DNA of 64,000 nt, taken from NCBI GenBank assembly GCA_032068765.1, contig DAMBHY010000006.1, positions 1-64,000 on the forward strand, read 5' to 3'. Positions 59,675 to 64,000 of this stretch are shown one piece after another. The stretch's first letter is position 1. Every line of letters starts with the position of its first letter. The notes under the pieces are model-generated. The model saw only the letters and a list, made by a program, of their open reading frames with translations. It made no database searches and was not told where the DNA came from. Both the position numbers and the translations under genes were made by a program. The stretch comes from DAMBHY01 sp032068765 (GTDB taxonomy: Bacteria; Bacteroidota; Bacteroidia; Bacteroidales; Dysgonomonadaceae).

Positions 59675-61750
59675 ATGAATAGTTTTTTAGACGACATTCT
59701 TCAAGACTTTACTTTTCCTGTCACAAATTCCATCCTGATATTTACTATCATTCTTGCGATAATTCTGATTATTCCAATGATAATGCGCAAGATTCATGTT
59801 CCAAGCATCATCGGTCTTATTTTTGCAGGAATAGTAATAGGAGAATATGGTTTTGGCATCATTGCCAATGATTCGGTCATTCAGATGTTTTCAACAATTG
59901 GTTTGTTGTATATCATGTTTATGGCAGGGTTGGAATTGGATTTTAATGAATTCAAAATTAATAAAAATAAGAGTTTAATTTTTGGTCTGTTTACTTTTGC
60001 AATTCCGTTATTGATAGGCTATCCAATATGTCATTTTGTTTTGGGATATGAGCCGCTTGCAAGTTTTCTCACGGCGAGCATGTTTTCAACTCATACTCTT
60101 ATATCTTATCCCATTGTTAGCAAAATGGGCGTTTCGAAAAATCAGGCAGTAGCAGTGACCGTTGGCGGAACAATATTGACTGATGCCACAGTTCTTATTC
60201 TTCTTGCTATTATTACATCTGCCAATCAAGGTAATCTGGGGACGGGGTTTTGGTTGCAGTTAGGTATTTCTCTGGTAGTTTTCTCTATTTTAGTCTTCTT
60301 TTTACTACCAAAAATGGCGCGTTGGTTTTTGAAGAACACTGATGACAAATATTCCAATTATATCCTCGTTTTATTCATATTATTTCTTTCCGGATTTTTA
60401 GCGCACATGGGCAATCTGGAGCCAATTATCGGAGCATTTGCTGCCGGATTGGCACTTAATAGATTGATTCCTCATTCATCGGCATTGATGAATAGAATAG
60501 AATTTTTCGGCAACTCATTGTTCATTCCTGTATTTCTTATTTCTGTAGGGATGATTGTAAATTTGCAGGTCGTTTTTGACGGATGGAGGACTATTATAGT
60601 TGCAGGAGCTTTATCTGCTGTTGCGCTCACTGGAAAATATTTGGCTGCTAAAGCCACACAAAAAACTTTCAAATATTCTTCATCACAGGGAGATTTGATT
60701 TTCGGATTGAGCAGTGCCCACGCAGCGGCAACGTTGGCTATCATTATTGTTGGTTATCACGCCGGAATTCTTGATATCTATATCTTGAATGGCACAATCA
60801 TACTTATCCTTTTCACTTGCATAATTTCTTCGGTAGTTACACAAAATGCTTCCCGCACTATTGCGAGAAAAGAAGAAAAAGAAGGTTCATTTAATATCTC
60901 TGAAATGGGGCAGTTTGCAGATGAAAAAATACTTGTTCCGATTGCAAATCCATCAAATATCGGGCATCACGTAGAACTCGCATTGCTGCTGAAAGATCAG
61001 AAATCTGTAAATTCAATTTCTTTGCTTGGCGTTTTCCAAAACAATAAGGAAGTGGAATCCAACATCATTAATTTTCATAAAAAGTTGAAGGAATTTGTGG
61101 ATACAGCCACCGCTGCCGAAATTAATGTTGATATCAACACAACCATTGACCATAATGCCGCGAGTGGAATTGTGCGTATTGCACGCGAAACAATGTCGGA
61201 TATAGTTATTCTTGGATGGCCGGGTAAAGTTGGCGTATTGGAGAAACTTTTGGGCGAAAAAGTTGATTTGATTATCAAAAACATGGATAAGAACCTTTTC
61301 ATCTGTCATATCGAAAGAGACCTTATCCAGCACAAACGTATTGTCATTATTTCTCCACCTTATGCCGAAAAGGAAGATGGATTCTCTTTATGGGTGTCAA
61401 AAATGGCACAACTTTCACAAGAACTATCCATTCCTATTCTGCATCTTGGAAGTCCCGCAACGCAGCAAGTTATCAAAGAAAATAGCAAACTTGCACCGTT
61501 ATTTGTTTTTGAAGAATTTAATAATTGGAATAAATCATTTTATCTAAACGAAGGAATTATTAACAAGGACGATATTATCGTGCTTATTTCCGCTCACGAA
61601 GGATATATTTCTTATACCACTGTGCTGGATAATCTGCCTACAAAACTAGAAGCAAGATATCCACATTCCAGCAGAATAGTAATTTATCCGAAACAACGAG
61701 AGGCGGACAATTTGCTTGAAATTGAAAATAGCTCCTTTATTCCACAATAA
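59675..61750 (+). CDS. CPA2-family cation:proton antiporter with C-terminal USP-like domain
   Basis: A 691-residue membrane protein. The first 400 residues make a 12-13 helix CPA2 (KefB/GerN-type) transporter: VPSIIGLIFAGIVIGEYGFG, FMAGLELDFNEFKINK, TLISYPIVSKMGV and TDATVLILLAIIT. The C-terminal 270 residues look like one or two universal stress protein folds (EKILVPIANPSNIG, DIVILGWPGKVG). It exchanges K+ or Na+ for H+. The domain pair suggests nucleotide-sensitive control, which is inferred. The glycosyl hydrolase gene follows after 11 bp. Confidence 0.9.
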   Translation: MNSFLDDILQDFTFPVTNSILIFTIILAIILIIPMIMRKIHVPSIIGLIFAGIVIGEYGFGIIANDSVIQMFSTIGLLYIMFMAGLELDFNEFKINKNKSLIFGLFTFAIPLLIGYPICHFVLGYEPLASFLTASMFSTHTLISYPIVSKMGVSKNQAVAVTVGGTILTDATVLILLAIITSANQGNLGTGFWLQLGISLVVFSILVFFLLPKMARWFLKNTDDKYSNYILVLFILFLSGFLAHMGNLEPIIGAFAAGLALNRLIPHSSALMNRIEFFGNSLFIPVFLISVGMIVNLQVVFDGWRTIIVAGALSAVALTGKYLAAKATQKTFKYSSSQGDLIFGLSSAHAAATLAIIIVGYHAGILDIYILNGTIILILFTCIISSVVTQNASRTIARKEEKEGSFNISEMGQFADEKILVPIANPSNIGHHVELALLLKDQKSVNSISLLGVFQNNKEVESNIINFHKKLKEFVDTATAAEINVDINTTIDHNAASGIVRIARETMSDIVILGWPGKVGVLEKLLGEKVDLIIKNMDKNLFICHIERDLIQHKRIVIISPPYAEKEDGFSLWVSKMAQLSQELSIPILHLGSPATQQVIKENSKLAPLFVFEEFNNWNKSFYLNEGIINKDDIIVLISAHEGYISYTTVLDNLPTKLEARYPHSSRIVIYPKQREADNLLEIENSSFIPQ

Positions 61751-61761
61751 ATATTTTTTTA

Positions 61762-63285
61762 ATGAGGTTAAGTAAGTTTTTTCTGTCTATTGCAGTGCTC
61801 TTGTCTGTTTTGTTTTCATGTGGTCCATCCAAGCAGATGACCAGGCATGCAGATGCAAATCCCAAAAGAGAATTCCGCGGTGCGTGGATTCACACAGTCG
61901 GTCAATCACAATATCAAAAGATGAATTCGGCAGGTATGAAATATTATTTGTCGGATATGGTTCGCCGTTTAGATGAGGCCGGAATTAATGCCGTTATTTT
62001 CCAAGTTCGTCCGGAAGCAGATTCTTTTTATAAATCCAATCTTGAACCTTGGAGTAGATATCTGACCGGAACGCAAGGACAGGCACCAGACGACCCAACT
62101 TTCGATCCGCTTCAATTTATGATTGAAGAATGTCACAAGAGAGGAATGGAGCTTCACGCGTGGCTCAATCCTTACCGCGTAAAAGCTAACAAATCAAATC
62201 CTCTGGCATCCAATCATATTTATAATAAATACCCCGAAAGGTTTGTAGAATACGGCAATCAACTTTTCTTCAACCCCGCGTTACAAGAAAACCGCAATTT
62301 TATTTGTGATGTAGTAAAAGATATTGTTTCCCGTTATGATGTTGATGCCATTCACATGGATGATTATTTCTATCCTTATCCAATTGCAGGAAAAGATTTT
62401 CCCGATGAAGCAGAATTTCAGCAATATGCTTCTTCACAAGGATTTTCGTCGAGTCAAAAAGCCGATTGGAGAAGAAATAATGTGAATATGCTTATCAAGC
62501 AAATAAAATATACCATTGCAGCTACTAAACCATGGGTGCGTTTCGGCGTTAGTCCTTTTGGTATCTATCGAAACAAAAAGAATACGCCTGACGGTTCTGG
62601 AAGCGACACCAACGGATTAGAAAATTACAGTGCTTTGTATGCCGACGTAAAATTGTGGGTAGAAAAAGGGTGGGTCGATTACAATGTTCCTCAACTTTAT
62701 TGGGAGCGCGGACACAAAGCTGCCGATTATACCACTTTATTGCATTGGTGGAACGAAAATAATTACAAACAGCATCTTTACATTGGTCAGGATGTGGATA
62801 AAAGCATTTCGAAAAATGAATTTTCTGAAAAAATCCGTATGACGCGCGAGATGAATTATGTGCATGGAAATGTTTATTGGTACGGATATCTTATTACAAA
62901 TAATACAAAAGGAGCGGCAGACCAATTAAAAAATGATATCCACCGTGCAAAAGCGTTGATTCCGGCTTATATGCACATGCACAAAGGAAATCCTGACAAA
63001 ATAAAAAATTTGAAAGAAGAATACACTCCTCAGATGCATTTTATTTCTTGGACAAGCAACAAGGATGCTCGTAATCCGGAAAGTGCTCAGAATTTTGTAG
63101 TATACCGTTTCAAGAAAGGCGAAAAAGTGGATCTTCACAAGGCAGAAAATATTATAAAAATTACTCCCGAAAACTTTTATCCGCTGCCTTTTGAAGGAGG
63201 AAAAAACAAATACACCTATGTAATTACGCCCTTAGATGCTTTTAAGAATGAAGGCAAAGGGGTAAAGATAAAGGTGAATTTATAA
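61762..63285 (+). CDS. Family 10-like glycosyl hydrolase lipoprotein (GHL10, DUF187)
   Basis: A 507-residue lipoprotein. The lipobox Cys is in VLFSCGPSKQ near residue 20. The catalytic-type domain (about 35-400) is a TIM barrel of the GHL10 family: REFRGAWIHTVGQSQYQK, AGINAVIFQVRPEADSFY, MELHAWLNPYRVK, VDAIHMDDYFYPYP and WVRFGVSPFGIYR. The last 100 residues form an all-beta domain (fibronectin-like by eye). It probably acts on a glycan in the envelope. It is 11 bp after the antiporter gene, so the two are cotranscribed. Confidence 0.88.
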   Translation: MRLSKFFLSIAVLLSVLFSCGPSKQMTRHADANPKREFRGAWIHTVGQSQYQKMNSAGMKYYLSDMVRRLDEAGINAVIFQVRPEADSFYKSNLEPWSRYLTGTQGQAPDDPTFDPLQFMIEECHKRGMELHAWLNPYRVKANKSNPLASNHIYNKYPERFVEYGNQLFFNPALQENRNFICDVVKDIVSRYDVDAIHMDDYFYPYPIAGKDFPDEAEFQQYASSQGFSSSQKADWRRNNVNMLIKQIKYTIAATKPWVRFGVSPFGIYRNKKNTPDGSGSDTNGLENYSALYADVKLWVEKGWVDYNVPQLYWERGHKAADYTTLLHWWNENNYKQHLYIGQDVDKSISKNEFSEKIRMTREMNYVHGNVYWYGYLITNNTKGAADQLKNDIHRAKALIPAYMHMHKGNPDKIKNLKEEYTPQMHFISWTSNKDARNPESAQNFVVYRFKKGEKVDLHKAENIIKITPENFYPLPFEGGKNKYTYVITPLDAFKNEGKGVKIKVNL

Positions 63286-63553
63286 CTGGAAAACAGATGA
63301 AATAAAAATATTATTATTCTTTATTTTATCCGGCTTCGCATTTCAGAATGTGGGATGAAGACCCTGGTACAAAAAGTTCTTTGGCGATAAAGAATTTTGT
63401 TGCTCGTCTTTGGGTCGCAAGGTGGTAGAAACGCGATAAATCGTGTTTCTACCAAACGAAACCTTACAGATAATTAATTTTGGATGAAAATCCATTTTGA
63501 ATAATACCTGCAAATGATTTGTGTTTTCTGCAAATTTTGATGATTAACCTAAA
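63286..63553. other. Intergenic region after the glycosyl hydrolase gene
   Basis: No gene is visible. It contains the hairpin at 63424-63453 and A+T-rich DNA that leads into the 41-bp array. Confidence 0.6.
63424..63453. repeat. REP-like hairpin, GTAGAAACGCGAT type
   Basis: GGTAGAAACGCGAT (63424-63437) and ATCGTGTTTCTACC (63440-63453) are complementary except for one G-T pair, around a two-base loop. It resembles the interspersed palindrome GTAGAGACGCGAT...ATCGCGTCTCTAC that I know from several phyla. Confidence 0.6.
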
Positions 63554-63840
63554 AACGCATTGAAAACTTATCAACGTTTGTTGTAATCATTTCTACATCG
63601 TTTTTTTAATTTAAACATTTGATGAAAGTGTTTCTACATTGTTTTTTCGTTTAAAACATTTGATGAAATTAATCTGACAACGTTTTTTTGTTTTCAACAA
63701 ACGTTGAAATTAATCTGAACGTGTTTTTTTGATTAAATATTTTTTTGAAACGTTTTCAATGGTGTTTTTTCAATTTAAACAAACGATAAAATAGTTTCAA
63801 CAAAGTTTTTTCAATTTAAACAAATGATGAAACGTTTTAA
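63554..63840. repeat. Array of seven 41-bp units without indels
   Basis: Units start at 63554, 63595, 63636, 63677, 63718, 63759 and 63800, exactly 41 bp each. Consensus parts are ACATCGTTTTTT, TTTAAACA and TTGATGAAA. Inverted arms face each other inside a unit: CATC with GATG in unit 2 and CAACGTTT with AAACGTTG (8 bp, perfect) in unit 4, so the arms change together. Other units have partly lost the pairing. The array is very A+T-rich. Confidence 0.82.
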
Positions 63841-64000
63841 ATCTCATTTTAGCAAATTTGCTGGCTTATACAGACGCTATTAATCGCATCTGTACTATCA
63901 TGTCGCTTTTTTTTGAAGCGTATACATCGCGTTTATGCGGTTAACAAAAAAAACTCTGTGAAGAACATGTCTCCACAGAGTTTTAAAAAAATATAACGGT
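63841..64000. other. Intergenic end of window with REP-like hairpin
   Basis: No gene is visible. It holds a second REP-like hairpin (63869-63894: TACAGACGC-N8-GCATCTGTA, one G-T pair) related to the one at 63424 and a terminator at 63950-63984. Confidence 0.6.
63950..63984 (-). terminator. Intrinsic terminator for a gene beyond the right edge
   Basis: AAAACTCTGTG (63950-63960) pairs with CACAGAGTTTT (63974-63984) around a 13-nt loop; on the minus strand a T-run follows the stem. It probably ends a minus-strand gene outside the window. Confidence 0.7.

Noticed and set aside
63554..63840. CRISPR array
   Set aside because: The period is constant but all parts of the unit vary, and no distinct spacer class exists.

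Overview
The window is chromosomal DNA of a Bacteroidota bacterium, most likely Bacteroidales. The evidence is promoters of the TTTG-N20-TAnnTTTG type in front of almost every transcription unit, few Shine-Dalgarno sequences, an S46 dipeptidyl peptidase of the DPP11 type, a FeoA-FeoB fusion, many short lipoproteins, and A+T-rich intergenic DNA. I cannot resolve the genus. About 53 protein genes, one frameshifted gene, one tRNA (CAU anticodon), RNase P RNA and one candidate small RNA are supported. No prophage, complete insertion sequence, CRISPR-Cas locus or plasmid function is visible.

Layout. 1-9 kb: the end of an OmpR-type response regulator, a CoA-disulfide-reductase-like flavoprotein with two rhodanese domains divergent from a zinc-ribbon/HTH protein, DPP11, a lipoprotein plus glutaminase pair, a frameshifted gene coupled to a secreted protein, and the tRNA. 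9-16 kb: a secreted C69 dipeptidase, a long intergenic repeat array, rnpB, a YihY-family membrane protein, a YgjP-like metallopeptidase and an MlaE/MlaF-type lipid ABC transporter. 16-21 kb: a tight operon sufC-sufD-sufS-radC-sufT-like-lpxH with no sufB next to it. 21-32 kb: glycosyltransferase, rRNA/tRNA methyltransferase, OprB-like porin, a hemerythrin/LuxR pair, L,D-transpeptidase, thioredoxin, RNase HI, and an operon of a metallo-beta-lactamase-fold protein with three glycosyltransferases. 32-41 kb: a PIF1-like helicase, an HhH/outer-membrane protein, a small helical protein followed by a repeat array, an ABC-F ATPase and rubrerythrin. 41-54 kb: FeoAB, dGTPase, a candidate sRNA, three small membrane proteins, a secreted metallopeptidase, a thioredoxin-like lipoprotein, GpmA, a MATE exporter and a cysteine desulfidase/serine deaminase family protein. 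54-64 kb: GltX, a PgpH-type HD phosphodiesterase, three lipoproteins, a CPA2 antiporter, and a repeat-rich end.

Several genes fit an anaerobe or microaerophile that feeds on peptides and guards its iron chemistry: DPP11, C69 dipeptidase, another secreted metallopeptidase, glutaminase, SUF, FeoAB, rubrerythrin and hemerythrin.

The most unusual content lies between genes. Four intergenic arrays (10816-11258, 38041-38215, 46797-46910, 63554-63840) have periods of about 42, 21, 42 and 41 bp. Their sequences differ and the copies are degenerate, yet the spacing is kept almost to the base. Three contain inverted arms, and in two of them substitutions in one arm are matched in the other. One array directly follows an unrecognised small helical protein gene. 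This is my best candidate for an undescribed element class or system.
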